In this document: one piece after another, positions 46,881-58,143 of the stretch
Numbering within the stretch: position 1 is the first letter of the stretch
Layout of the letters: the number at the start of each line of letters is the position of its first letter
Assembly: GCA_033961575.1 (NCBI GenBank)
Contig: CM066735.1
Span: 87,175,449 to 87,239,448 of the forward strand
From: Aselliscus stoliczkanus
Lineage: Eukaryota; Chordata; Mammalia; Chiroptera; Hipposideridae
Direction: 5' to 3'
DNA length: 64,000 nt
Notes under the pieces: generated by a model
The model's input: only the letters and a program-made list of their open reading frames with translations
The model's database searches: none
Told to the model about the DNA's origin: nothing
Position numbers and translations under genes: made by a program

Positions 46881-48744
46881 TAACATATATGTAACATATA
46901 TTGGTTAAATAAGCCAAATAATTAAATCAGTGTGTGTCATACTATATCAAGTTTCTGTCCCCAAACTATATTGTCTCAAAGTGGGTGGAAGAAGAAATCA
47001 CTCCGGGTTAAGAAAGTCTATCTAGATCATGCTTGAAGATCTCCAGGTGTACACAGTGTTAGAGGTTGAAGAAACTACCCTTCCTGACTTTTAGAGGTTC
47101 AGTGAATATTAACATAAAAAAGAAAATTAAAGGCATTTTGGTGTACAGTGTTACTCACTCCCTGTACTGATATTTCCTGTTTGGGATCATAAAGGGAATA
47201 GGAAGGACTCATAAAAACCTAAATGAATTGTGCCATAAATGTTAACTGCCACTGATAGCTGTGCTGAACACCACTGCAAGGCAATGCTGCTACAGGGTAA
47301 ATCTCTGCTATGAGATCTGAGAATAAAAGCAAAGCCAATGTCAAGTCCAAATGTATACCATTAAATATGTGTGCCCCCCCACCAACCAAAGTTACAACTT
47401 TATTCATGTTGACCATAAAAATCTTTGCCAACAAAAGTTGTGTGTTTAAATAGGAAAGGTCTCCCCTTCTTAAAGACATTGTTTTGCAAAATATTACTCT
47501 GCATTTTATTTCTGAAATCCAAAAGTGACAATTCAATCTGTTATCTTTCAAAATGAGCCAGATGTCCAACTATGTGGCTACATGAAGTCCATTGCACTGA
47601 CCCTTAGGCCTTGATAACAACCACGTTTGGGAGATGTAAGGAACTCATTATCTCTACTTAAGAAGAAGTAGATTACCAGTGTCAGGTCTTTATTATAATA
47701 TATGCAATCTATCAATCAAGGAACATAGTTGGTTCGATTTTTAAAAAAACGTTTTATAAGAGTGGTTTTGAGTAGATTTGTTGAGTCATGTGCCATTCTT
47801 ATTTTTTATCCTTTTCTGCAGACATCTTTAAGAACTTTTATGACTTGTGGTGCCATATGAATGAAAATAACTCTAGTAATTGCTATCATTGGCGTGTTCA
47901 CTTCTTCCAGATTAAGTACAGGCATCCAGGCCATTCGGAATTGGTGATTGGTCCTGCACACCCCCGACTGAAACACTGCCAAGCACACTGGCATCGGAAC
48001 CCCTCAGATGTGATCATTAAGCTTTAGAGTAGTAATCCCTTTTTATGGGCCACTGAGCAGTGAGAGAAAGGAAAGCACTGAGGCTTTCATTTTTAAGAAA
48101 TAATTTACAAATGTGAGAAAGCATAAAGCATGTACGTGTCTGTAACTGCATCCCCCAGCTTCAAGAATAGAACATTCCCAGGAGAGTTCAGGTACCCATG
48201 TTCCACCCCACATTCAATATTCCCTCTTATTCTGAATTTTGTAATTTCCCTGGGTTTTATTTGTGCTTTTATTCTGTTTTGTCATTAACATTACATTTTT
48301 TCACTAAAAACTACTAACAGGGATTAGAATCCTGAATATATAACACCTGTTAAAAGAACTTTTGCAGTAATAAATTAATATGCATTTTGTTGTGCTTAAG
48401 TTACATCTGTTGATTTACGAACATTTAACATGTAATAATGACAAGACAACATTGCTGAACACGTTTTGAAAAATCTCTACTTATTGGAAAACATCAAAAC
48501 TAAAAAATCTCGGGCAGTAAACCCAGACAAATCAATTAGTTTGTAGCATGGTTAGGCTTTGATTTTTTTCAGTTTAAGTACAAAGATCCACGCAAAGACC
48601 AATTGGCAGGTGATACAAATATAATTCTATTGCTTTTATGATGAAATTACAGTGCAGTAAAATGGCAAATATCTCTGCAGTTATACTGCTTTATACTATT
48701 CTCTTTGTATTCAGGGAAGAAGCTAAATTCTCAAAATTATAAGT
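46881..48744. other. Unassigned sequence with one coding-like block
   Basis: No recognised repeat over about 1.9 kb. The minus-strand 116-codon frame 47219-47569 and the plus-strand 79-codon frame 47788-48027 are open. The latter begins near a TCCTTTTCTGCAG acceptor-like site (47808-47820), but it ends in a stop with no usable donor and resembles nothing that I know. Confidence 0.35.
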
Positions 48745-48880
48745 GGTTGATAAACACTTGAAAAGATGTTTGGTCTCTCCAGTGGTGAGAGAAATGCAAA
48801 TGAAAACAATAACATACCATTTTCACCCACCCAGATTAACAAAAGCCTAACTGACTGGTAGCATTCAAGAGATGCTAGGT
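48745..48880 (+). repeat. L1 3' fragment
   Basis: 'gatgtttggtctctccagtggtgagagaaatgcaaatgaaaacaataacataccatttt' is the sense L1 ORF2-end/3' UTR phrase ('gagaaatgcaaatcaaaacc'). Short and diverged. Confidence 0.7.
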
Positions 48881-49347
48881 GTGGTGAGTCCTGCCCTCTG
48901 GGTTCTCAGAAGGAAGCTCAGGAGACATGGGGAAGCCTTAAAAGGATCCGCGAAGTTCTGTCTCTAAAGCTAGCTGTTGAGTTCAGAGATGCACATTTTG
49001 CTATATTTTTGTTATCATTTCTCTATTATTAATATTTAAACGTACATCTAAATCTGAAGAGTGATTGAAGGAGAAAAAGCATCCATAACCAAAAAGTAGC
49101 TGAAAGGATAAACAGCTCACTTCCCTGACCAGGGAAGGAGGTAGCTGGAACTTTCACTTGTACTTGAACATAGAGTCCAAAAGTTTGAATGTTTACCCCA
49201 CAAGATCCTGTGCTAATTCAGTAATTGAAAAGAAAAGACCCAGCCTTATTGGGTCTTCATAGTTGAACTATTAGGGAGCTTATCCAATGAGCTGAGCTGA
49301 TATGCTGATGCCATCTAAATTCACTGGGATTGCCTCAAACCTTGGTC
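48881..49347. other. Unassigned sequence
   Basis: The segment 49185-49290 ('gtccaaaagtttgaatgtttacccc', 'ctgtgctaattcagtaattg') could be an LTR remnant, but I cannot assign it. Confidence 0.35.
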
Positions 49348-49418
49348 TTAACACATTTTTTTGCGGGAAACCAGTAAACTCGTCATATAGCTTTTTATGC
49401 CCGCTTACAAAGTGTTAA
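49348..49418. mobile_element. Minimal piggyBac-like MITE relic
   Basis: TTAA target sites bracket a 63-bp element. Left end reads TTAACACATTTTTTTGCGGG; right end, reverse-complemented, reads TTAACACTTTGTAAGCGGG. TTAA duplication with CAC...GCGGG termini is piggyBac behaviour, and the left end resembles bat piggyBac ends as I remember them. The element is almost nothing but its two ends, with no coding capacity. Confidence 0.65.
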
Positions 49419-49424
49419 GAGATT

Positions 49425-49737
49425 GCATTAAAAATCCTTTCCTAAAAGTGATTGAAAAAAAAAATGCCTTCCCTAAAAGGGTGAGGGGAGTGAATCAGAA
49501 GCATTTTTGTTTCTAAGCTTAAAATTATTAATATTTTCTTTTCTTTTCAGAAGGGATTCACTACACTGGAAGCACAACTTCTTTCAAAGTCTCAGCTTAA
49601 CAGGTTTATGTTTAGGAGGCTTCACTCACAAATAGCAGCCATATCCAGTAACTTAAGTCAATCCTAGCATTTAGGGCAGCGCTGATCACAAACCAAAACA
49701 TTTCCATCTCATGTACCTTTTTGTAACAATGGTGCCA

Positions 49738-49776
<39 letters not shown>

Positions 49777-50010
49777 TCATCTTTAAACTCTTCCCATATA
49801 TCAGATTCCTTGTTATAAGGAGAGTTTAATCATACCCCAGGGGTCATAGTCAAATTGTGCCATGCTTCTATTATAGTGAATCCTTTCTGAAAAAAAAAAA
49901 AATTTTTCTAATTTTAAGTTTAAAACAAAAATGCTTCTGATTAACTCCCCTCCCCCTTTCAGGGAAGGCAAATTTTTTCAATCACTTTTATGTGTTGCTT
50001 TATTGCATTT
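49425..50010. repeat. Imperfect long inverted repeat (about 150-bp arms)
   Basis: Arm 1 (about 49425-49578) and arm 2 (about 49855-50010) are reverse complements with scattered mismatches and small gaps. Matching blocks include AAAAGTGATTGAAAAAA, TGCCTTCCCT, GGGGAGT, AATCAGAAGCATTTTTGTTT, CTTAAAATTA, GGATTCACTA and GAAGCA. The best-matched core is 49443-49578 with 49855-49990. The 276-bp spacer contains a 32-base A run (49740-49771). No coding frame is present. It may be a foldback DNA element or two opposed copies of one old repeat. Confidence 0.85.
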
Positions 50011-50760
50011 AACCAACGTTAATGTTAATTCTTAAAAATTATCAAGGCAGGGGATTTATTTCAAAATCAAACATACTAAACTAAGAGCTATGGGAGTTAG
50101 ATTTGAGCAGTATGAGATCCTGCCTGGAATTCCAGCAATGTCTTACAAAATCCAAGCTTCTGTCATGGGAGGGATGGACCAAGGCCAGGTGGAGAGCTGA
50201 ATCCATTCCCCAGAACATCTGTTTTGGATTCTCAGTGTGAAGTAGGACCAAGTCATCCATTATGGAGATAGGGGAATGGGGCTGTTAGACAGAGGAATGG
50301 CCAAGGATAGGAGACTCCCATGGCTGGCAACTGTGAGAGACCTACAATGCATCAGATGAAACCTCACCTTTTCAAAACATGTGGGACACAAAGGTCCGAA
50401 GGGAGAAGCAGTACGGGATTCTCGGTTTTACAGGGAAAACACTGCCTTTGGGGAGGAAACCATATGAAACGAAAGGCATTTAGATCTTAGATCTCACTAG
50501 ACATGACCAGCTCCAGACAAAGTTATACTGCCTTCCTAGTTTTGGATTACTAAAGCATGATGTTCAACAGCAACTGAAGGGAAAGCTTGACATTTCAAGA
50601 CAGACACAAATAGGGCTTCATGTATACGAGGGGTTCCCAATAATTCCAATGTTTAGTCCCAGGGTCTTAATGAAGGCACCATCCAAATAGTGCAAACTGG
50701 GAATCTGTAAGCCCCCTCTGATTGTCCAAATTGAAGTTGATGTCTTTCTTATTTTAGTAT
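50011..50760. other. Unassigned sequence
   Basis: No gene or recognised repeat. The minus-strand frame at 50618-50824 has no support. Confidence 0.45.
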
Positions 50761-50764
50761 AGCT

Positions 50765-50998
50765 TCTATTTATTAAGTGATTTATAAGGAATGAGCATGT
50801 GTTAAACAGTTTTGCATATATCACCTCATTAAATTCTCACAACCACCTCAGGAGGTAGCTTCTAATTTTCCTATTTATAGAGACAAAAGTAAAGTCTGCT
50901 TTCGGTCATCCAGCTAAGTGATACAGTTGGGATATGAACCCAAGTCAGCCTGATGCCAGAGTCCAAATGCTGAGCCCTTTCACATTGGCAGCTGCCTC
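50765..50998 (-). repeat. MIR SINE
   Basis: 'gtgttaaacagttttgcatatatcacctcattaaattctcacaaccacctcaggaggtagc' through 'gttgggatatgaacccaagtcagcctgatgccagagtccaaatgctgagccc' is a well preserved antisense MIR. Confidence 0.9.
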
Positions 50999-51089
50999 AC
51001 CCTGCAGGTTTTAAGGGTCCACATTTAGTAGTTGAGTGCCATTGGTTTAGAGCCCTGTTATCATCATCTATCAGTCTGTTTCCTCAAAT

Positions 51090-51240
51090 CTTTCCTACTA
51101 GCTTTTAAGCAACTTGAAAATATGGACAATTTGTATTATTCTCCATTCCCATCCTTTTCTACCCTACTTCCTATCATTGAGACCACCTAGCACAATGTCC
51201 AGCATATAGCATGTACTTAATGATTGCAAATGATGACATG
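51090..51240 (+). repeat. L2 3' end
   Basis: 'ctactagcttttaagcaacttgaaaatatggac' and 'agcacaatgtccagcatatagcatgtacttaatgattg' match the sense L2 terminus. Confidence 0.75.
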
Positions 51241-51764
51241 ACCTCATTCAAAATTTAAAAGAATTGAGGGGTCATAGCTGGGACTCAGCTGCTCTAGGCA
51301 GTATTTATGAATACACAACTAAAACATACAGCCAAGAAGCAAACACACTTTAGTGAAACATGTCTTAGCCCCTGAAGGATTATACAAATGAAGGAGGAAA
51401 ATCTAGGACAGTAAGACCAAGAGTATTCTCCTTGAGCCATACACAAATGAGCAGTGACAAACCAGCCACACAATATGTAGAGGCATCACAGCTGATTCAA
51501 GCTTGGCTTTATAATATTGCAATAAAATCAGGAATTGGCTTTTGGTTTGTGGTTTTTAAAACTGTGTTCCAAGGAAACGTAATCTTCTACAGAGATGCCT
51601 CAGTGCATGCTAAGGGAGGCAAATTAACACAGGTCTAAGCCCCTATAGCAGACATTGTTGGTCACTTTCCCAATAATGATTTACCTTTTTCTTTACTAAC
51701 AGAACCCTGAATTTTAGGTAATAATATGCTTAGCCCCAGGGGATAAATTATAGTTTGTTTAAAT
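51241..51764. other. Unassigned sequence
   Basis: No gene or recognised repeat. Confidence 0.45.
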
Positions 51765-51926
51765 CAGTGCATTTCAAACTTTCCTATGCATACAGACAAG
51801 ACGGGAGTCTTGATAAAAATGCAGACTCATATTTAGTAAGTCTAGACTAAAGCATTCCTAACAAGCTCCCAGGTGATGCTGATACCACTTGTCCACAGAG
51901 CACACTTTAAGTCCAAGGTTCTAAAC
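51765..51926 (+). mobile_element. MER5A-type hAT MITE, first copy
   Basis: CAGTGCATTTCAAACTTTCC start, then 'gataaaaatgcagactcat', 'aacaagctcccaggtgatgctgatacc' and 'cacactttaagtccaaggttctaaacc'. This is the MER5A layout from end to end. Confidence 0.85.
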
Positions 51927-52045
51927 CAGTGATCCCCAAATATGACTGAACAGTAGAATCACAAGGGTAGGTTCTACTTTCACTGGTTGGGGGTTAAGTT
52001 TGCGATTAAAAAAACAAATCCCCAGCTTATTTAAATGTACATTGT
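51927..52045 (+). mobile_element. Second, truncated MER5-type hAT MITE
   Basis: A new CAGTGATCCCCAAATATGAC start lies directly after the previous copy, with 'cagtagaatcacaagggtagg' and 'aaacaaatccccag'. It appears 3'-truncated. Confidence 0.7.
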
Positions 52046-52059
52046 CTAGACGAACACTG

Positions 52060-52375
52060 GAAAGTCTATATTCTTTTGCTTTTTATTAGTCTAAAGCTGA
52101 GCAGGAAATTCAGCTCTGGTCAATGAGATATAAGGGAAAATCTACCAAAGGAAGTCGGGAGAAATTTCTCCTCCTTAATATAAGAGGGCAGCAAGATGCA
52201 AGTCCCCGCTCTCTGCCTTCCCCCTTGAGGGACTGTGTATGTCAAGGAAATGTCTGGAGCTGTGGGCTTCACCTTGTGCCAAGGAAAGTTGACATAACAA
52301 CACACTGAGGATGGTAGACAGGAAGATAGAAGGAACCTATCTCATTGATGATGCTGATTAACTGCTGCACAAAAC
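52060..52375 (+). repeat. Ancient interspersed repeat, family uncertain
   Basis: 'gctctggtcaatgagatataagggaaaatctaccaaaggaag' and 'ggagctgtgggcttcacc...gatggtagacaggaagatagaagg' are familiar wording of an old mammalian repeat that I cannot name securely. Frames of 61 codons on both strands here are shadows. Confidence 0.5.
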
Positions 52376-52379
52376 TTGG

Positions 52380-52960
52380 AAATAGCTACTGTTCCATTTA
52401 CTATTGCTAAGTAACAAACTATCCCAGGTTTAGTGACTTCAAAACACAACCATGTTATTATACTCGCAATCCCGAGGGTCAAAAATTTAGACAGAACACA
52501 GTAGAAACAGTTTGCCTCTGCTCTCATGTCTGAGGCTTTCAATGTGAAAGCACAGGCACTTGTAGTGGCTCAGGCAGCTAGAGAATGGAGCCATCTGCAG
52601 GGTCCTTTCACTCACATATCAGGTATGTGGGCTGAGACTCAAAAAAACTGGGCTCGGCAGAAACTATAGACCAGCGCACCTACACGTGGCAGCTCGGTGG
52701 GGCTTGGGTTTCCTTACAGCATGGTGACTGATTCAGAAAGGAAGTATCTGGAAAGAGAGCATTAAAAAACTAAGCTTTTCAAGAAAGCCAGATAGAAGCA
52801 GTATGGCCTTTTCTGACTTTGATCCGGAAGTCTCACAGCATCATTTCTACCATATTTTATTGGGTAGAAGTCAGTCACCACGGCCAGCCAGATGGAAGAA
52901 GAGGGCATTGAGACCCCACTTCTTGGTGGGAGAATGGTGATGTCACATTACAGAAAAGCA
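52380..52960 (+). repeat. Ancient LTR-like repeat
   Basis: 'ttactattgctaagtaacaaactatcccaggtttagtgacttcaaaacacaacc' is the start of a common old mammalian element. It continues through 'agggtcctttcactcac' and a right end 'cattgagaccccacttcttggtgggag...gatgtcacattac'. I assign it to the LTR-like class by style only. Confidence 0.55.
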
Positions 52961-53542
52961 TGTGGGCTGGGTGATATTATTGTACCCATACTGGCAAATA
53001 CAAATGTGTGCTTCTACATCCGGGCTTTCTATAAAGACAGTGGTATGCATCTATGTTTTTGAAGCCACCATCAGTTGGATATTCTGTGATCTCCAGCATA
53101 AAAACCCTTACTGATAAAGTTATTTACCCCAACTTCAATGAAGGTAACCATGTTATTGTCTGCTTTGTATATTTAGTCTTGTAGGAGATTTTGTAGGGGT
53201 GGAGGGAGAATGAGAGCCTTAAACGTGATGTAATATGAAAGAGATACAGATGTGCAGAGCTGTGAAATCTCTTGGCCTTTGGAGCAGCCAGGCAAGGTTT
53301 GGGGCAGCCAGAGTTTTGAGCTGCAAGCAGCCTCCAAGAGGTGGGGGGAAAAAAAGTTTAGGAAAAATCACCATTGAATAGTGGTGATTTTCTCTGTTCA
53401 AGTGTTTCTATAAGAATTTTGAAAAATTATATACCTTCTTTCCAACGTTTAAGCTATCTACAAATTTCATTATGAGTTGAAATAATTGCAAAGGATGTAA
53501 GTCCTAGAACATGATGAACCATTCTTCTCATTAGCATAAATA
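52961..53542. other. Unassigned sequence
   Basis: No gene or recognised repeat. Confidence 0.45.
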
Positions 53543-53590
53543 GATAGATAGATATAAATAGATATGAGTAGATGATAGATAGAGATATAG

Positions 53591-53627
<37 letters not shown>
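53543..53627. repeat. (TAGA)n / (TA)n microsatellite
   Basis: Interrupted TAGA units (53538-53590) pass into about 15 TA units. Confidence 0.9.
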
Positions 53628-53631
<4 letters not shown>

Positions 53632-53945
53632 TTTTAAGAAAGGAAAACTGTATTAAAATTGCAATACTCAATAAATACCAATAATAAAATATGAATATAA
53701 GTCACATTTGATTTCTGCAATTGCAAGAGGTGCTCAAAGTGGTTACGATGAGCATCCAGACACTTGATTATGGTGAACTATTGTTTGAGCAATGTTGACC
53801 AAAGTGTCCACTTGCATACATTTTTGGCACCCCGTATATATGACACCTCTCATAGCCCTGAGAGTCTGTGCAGATTTTAAGCTAGTGTCCATCAATACCA
53901 GTTGTTGAAAAGTATTGGAAAAAGTATTGAAACATTTCCACATGT
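53628..53945 (-). mobile_element. Probable fragment of a second mariner-like element
   Basis: Minus-strand reading gives C-terminal transposase-like pieces in shifting frames (a GCQKCMQVDTLVNIAQTI-like block, then a short HRNHFEHLL-like block). It also gives 'ggggtgccaaaaatgtatgc' wording typical of mariner terminal areas. It differs from copies A and B. Both ends are unclear. Confidence 0.4.
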
Positions 53946-54054
53946 TAGTAAATAAAATAACAGTAATTGGGATAAGTGTTAAAAAAATCAGTAATCAAAA
54001 TGCCACCATTTGTGTTTCATTTCAGTAACCACAAACAATCAAGCTGTGATTCCA

Positions 54055-54055
<1 letters not shown>

Positions 54056-54121
<66 letters not shown>
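54056..54121. repeat. (TA)n microsatellite
   Basis: About 32 uninterrupted TA units, the longest pure dinucleotide tract in the window. Confidence 0.97.
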
Positions 54122-54125
<4 letters not shown>

Positions 54126-54199
54126 CTTATCTGAGCCATCCTCCCACCTGCTTTGAGACATGGGTATTGAAGCATAGAGTTACAGAGGACTTTTCTGTT

Positions 54200-54219
54200 T
54201 ACAAGGTCGGACAATTAAT
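54200..54219. mobile_element. Isolated mariner terminal repeat relic
   Basis: TA followed by CAAGGTCGGACAATTAA matches the terminal repeat of copies A and B over its first ~17 bases. No transposon body follows. Confidence 0.6.
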
Positions 54220-55064
54220 AGATAATGCTCATCTACTTTTCATTATTTCCCACTTCCCCTCTCCCTTTATTCATTTCCTTAGGATCACCTGAATGATAAC
54301 ACATTCTGGGTGTTAAAAGAGAAAAGTACAAGTGATGAGCAGCTGCATGGAGAGAGCTGGTATGGAGGGCTGTCAAATGAACCCCGTTCTATGATTAGCA
54401 TGATCCCCAGTCACTAAAAGGCTATCAATTCATAGGAAGTTGCTGGAAATTTGATATAGCTCCCCATGACAAGTCATGAAACAAACAGGGCTATCATTTA
54501 GCTGTTCACAAAAGTATAAAATGAAAGATCACAACCAACACACTAGTCAGTATAGTATTTGGAAATTATTACAAGGATTTTATGAGTGAAATGTGTTGCA
54601 AATAATATGACTTGGTAAGAAATTTACACAATGTTGACTTCCTCAGACAATAAAAAGAGTGTGGTATATTTAGTATTTGACTCCTATTATCAGTTATATT
54701 ATTGCACCGCTTGAATAGTTTGAATATTACTTTTTGCCACTTTATATCGCATGTGGAAGAAGCCATTGTAGATGCCTGGACATGGTACTTCATTTGCATG
54801 GCTTCTTTATTTACCAGTGGAATAGATCAAACATTAGGAGAATTTTAATAACCTGGTCTTTGCATTTTTTTTTTAAAGATGTGCATTGGAGTGGTTATAA
54901 AGGTGATAGTTATCATTTCACTTTAGAAGTGGAAAAACAGTGGGCTTCAGAAATACCACACATATTAGTGAGTGTCAGTCATTGTGAATTGCTATAGGGT
55001 ATCCATTTCAGTCTTCTATGGCTCAAAAAAAAACACACACAAAAAAAAACAAAACCCTCTCACC
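54220..55064. other. Unassigned sequence
   Basis: No gene or recognised repeat. An AAAC/A-rich tract lies at 55026-55053. Confidence 0.45.
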
Positions 55065-55580
55065 TTATCTCCGTTAGTAAAAAGTCTCATCAATTTCAGA
55101 AAGCCCTAAATAATTACCTAATCTCCACAATTTCTGGGAATGTTCTTTGATATGGCAAAAGGAACTTTGCAGATGTCATCAAGTTAATTTAAATGGGGAG
55201 ATTATCCTGGTTTATTTGGGTGGGCCTTTAAACATAATCAAAAGTGTCCTTATAAGAGAGGCAGACAGAGATTTAACTACAGACTGAGAAAACACTGGGA
55301 AAATGGAATGGAAATAGATTTGAAGATGCTGTGCTGCCAGCCTTGAAAATAAAAGAAGGGCCCATGAGCCAAGGAATGTTGCCTGAGAAGCTGGAAAGAG
55401 CAAGGAACAGATTCTCCCCTGGAGGCTTCTGAGGCAGGGCAGTCCTGCCCATACCTTGATTTCAGCCCAGTGAAACCCATTTCAGACTCTAACCTCCCAA
55501 ATTGTAAGAGAATAAATGTGTGTTGTTTGAAGCCCCCGAGCCTGTGGTAATTTGTTACAGCAGCCATAGGAAACTAATAC
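55065..55580 (+). repeat. MaLR-type (MLT1-like) LTR
   Basis: 'atggcaaaaggaactttgcagatgtcatcaagttaa', 'ggggagattatcctgg', 'ggtgggcctttaaac', 'aagtgtccttataagagag', 'agggcccatgagccaaggaatg', 'gaacagattctcccctggaggcttctgaggcagg' and 'ggtaatttgttacagcagccataggaaactaatac' follow an MLT1-like LTR in order. Solo; the minus-strand 96-codon frame at 55277-55567 is a shadow. Confidence 0.88.
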
Positions 55581-56688
55581 GGTGATATACAATAGGGCTC
55601 TGAGAAAATCCTTACCTGGTCAGAGAGAGGCCTAATTGCATTCGGGGATTTCTATGCGCTACTGATTTCAAGTTAACTAACCAGATATTTGTGGGGTGTC
55701 TGGATTCCTTAGTAGCATGGGAATGAAAGCAAAAGGGAGACCTTTGCATCACATGTGCTGATTACACAAACATCAGATTGGCTGACACCCTTGTAACCCC
55801 AGGAAATTAGTTAAAGAGCTGGAAACCTTCAAGCAAACTAGTAACTTAGAGAAAAGGGCTAGAATCTCACAAGGCAGGCCAAGCATTTATAGCTTCATTA
55901 AAGGCTACTAAATTACATGACTCAAGAAAATCACTGGCAATCTATTCAGACAAGAATTCTGTTCCTGTGGTTTTAACCACAAAACCTCTGTGGGTGTGAT
56001 ACTGCATGGCAACTATGGAATCTACTCCAACATTTTGGAACCCACAATATTTCTCTAGTAATTGGCTTACAATATGGACCCAAGTAAACATTATGACATA
56101 GTCGTCCCTGGGGATGTTGTCATCACAAACCAGCTCTCAAGGTCTCCCTATACTGACCCTCTGGTTTATTTTCAGATAATATCATTCCTTTTACAAGGTG
56201 ATAGGGAAGTTAAATGAACACTGATCTTGGAATCAAGAGTTTAATGCCATCTGATCAGGCATGGAGGAAAATTTGAAAGAAATGTTGAAACGTTGAAATA
56301 ATGGAAGAATATCAAGACGGCTTAAAATGGGTTCTTCAAGTATCCTTGATATCAGAAGAACAACTCCCATGACTATTTCTTATAGGTTTTCAAAACTTTC
56401 CCTTCTACTTTAATACTTGGCTCACTTCATTCTCAGTGGTGTGACAATGGAAAGTATCTTTTTCTAGATTTTAAAGCATAAAAAAGTGCCTAGACATCCT
56501 GTAATTATGCCAAAGGTTTCCAGGATGGGATAGCACCTATTTTTCATGCCAACCCCTAGACTGAAAATTGAGTATCTTATAAATACTTCTCAAGGGGGAA
56601 CATGCATATTTAAATGAAATGAATACAAAGAGTTCTATCTGGGGTTCAATCATTGTCCTCCATATGTCAATAAAGACATGGACTCAGT
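55581..56688. other. Unassigned sequence
   Basis: About 1.1 kb without recognised gene or repeat. Confidence 0.45.
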
Positions 56689-56689
56689 G

Positions 56690-56866
56690 GTAAGAAGCTG
56701 TATAATCCAATGTATAAGAATACTGATGGAAGGCTAGACAGCCAACGTTGGAATCTCAGGCCCCGCTGTTAGCTGTAACACTGGGCAAGATATTTAATTT
56801 TTCTCAGCTTCATTTCACTTATTATTAAAATGATAACAATAATAGTACTTACCTCCTAGGGCTATT

Positions 56867-56871
<5 letters not shown>
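56690..56871 (+). repeat. MIR SINE
   Basis: 'ggctagacagccaacgttggaatctcaggccccgctgttagctgtaacactgggcaagatatttaatttttctcagcttcatttc' and 'tacttacctcctagggctattttgaat' match sense MIR. It runs into a TA microsatellite. Confidence 0.8.

Positions 56872-56919
<48 letters not shown>
56872..56919. repeat. (TA)n microsatellite
   Basis: About 23 TA units abutting a MIR tail. Confidence 0.95.
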
Positions 56920-56920
<1 letters not shown>

Positions 56921-57393
56921 ACTAAGAATTAGAGGTGCCAAACCACCCATGTAGTTAAAAATCTGCTTATAATTTAAGTCAACTTTCTGCATACATGGAT
57001 TCCCATCGGGGGATTAAATACACTACATTTATAGTACACACAAACATGCTTAGTACAGAGCTTGGAAAATGTTCAATGGTCCAGAAATGTCAGCTACTTT
57101 TAGATGGCCCAGAGGCCAATAAGAATATCAATGAAAATATCTTGTTAAAGTATAATTTGTCATAATCTAGCTTGACTAATAATGACAGAGGAAAAGTCCA
57201 AGGAGACATTTTAGATATGGAACTAGTTACTACAGAAAATTTTATTCAAAATATATGCAACGTGTTTTTTTCTGTTATTATGAAAATAACTGACATATAT
57301 TTTGAATATCAGACAGACCAAAGGATATACAAGAAAAAGTCTTCCTCTAACTGCGGAACTTCAGTTCCATTCTACAGAAGTTACTACAGGCAC
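56920..57393. other. Unassigned sequence
   Basis: A 100-codon plus frame (57172-57474) ends in the following GT-rich tract and has no splice support. Confidence 0.4.
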
Positions 57394-57451
57394 CTCCATG
57401 TGCGTATGTGTGTGTGTGCGTGCGTGCATGTGTATGTGTGTGTGTGTGTGT
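57394..57451. repeat. Interrupted (TG)n repeat
   Basis: TGTG/TGCG units of mixed purity. Confidence 0.85.
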
Positions 57452-57469
57452 TTTATAATACTCCCCTAA

Positions 57470-58143
57470 TGTGACTCCCTGATTTCCTTCTTGTTCCTCT
57501 ACCAGAAACCCTTCTCTCAGCAGCCAGTGAGTCCTAAAAACATTAAACTATGTCATATAATTTCCTTGCTTAAAACACTCTAATGGATTCCCATCGTACT
57601 TAAGTGAAATACAAACTCCTTACTCTGGATTACAAAGCGCTACCTGCTCTAGCCCCTGCCTTTCTGACTTTATTTTCCTCTGTTCCTCCCGGTTAAGCTC
57701 CAGGCACACTGGCTTTCTCTCTGCATGATGGGCATTCAGGCTCATTCTTGCCTCCGCTCCTTCTCACTGCTTGGAATGTTCTTCCTTCTGATCTCTGCAT
57801 CATTATTTTTCTTTTTATTCAGATCAGATCAATGCTGGCCTCCGAAGTGAGGACATGGCTGGCCATACAACTCCCATAGCCACCCAGTTGTTCTCCATCA
57901 TCTTCATCTATTTTGAGTCTCTGCATAGCATTTAATTGTACTGTATATTTTCCTGGTCTGTGTGCTCCTTGCTATTCATCCATCTGTTTATTTATGTAAT
58001 TCCTAGCTTCCCTGTTCCCTAGAATGGAAGCTCCATGAAAGCAAGATGAGCCCCTTTCACTGAGAAAAATGCTAGAATATAATAAATGCATAATAATGCT
58101 TAATAAATTGTTATTGAAAGAATGGATGAATAAAATAAATGAG
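57470..58143 (+). repeat. L2 LINE 3' end, long copy
   Basis: 'gattcccatcgtacttaagtgaaatacaaactccttactctggattacaaagcgctacctgctctagcccc', 'ccaggcacactggctttctc', 'cttggaatgttcttccttctgatctctgc' and a terminal 'gaatggaagctccatgaaagcaagatg...aataatgcttaataaattgttattgaaagaatg' form the best preserved L2 here, about 670 bp with its tail. Confidence 0.92.

Noticed and set aside
47219..47569. 116-codon minus-strand open frame
   Set aside because: AT-rich chance frame with no supporting signal or recognised similarity.
5809..57451. Search for CRISPR-like regularly spaced repeats
   Set aside because: All periodic tracts are simple-sequence microsatellites with no unique spacers, and the DNA is mammalian.
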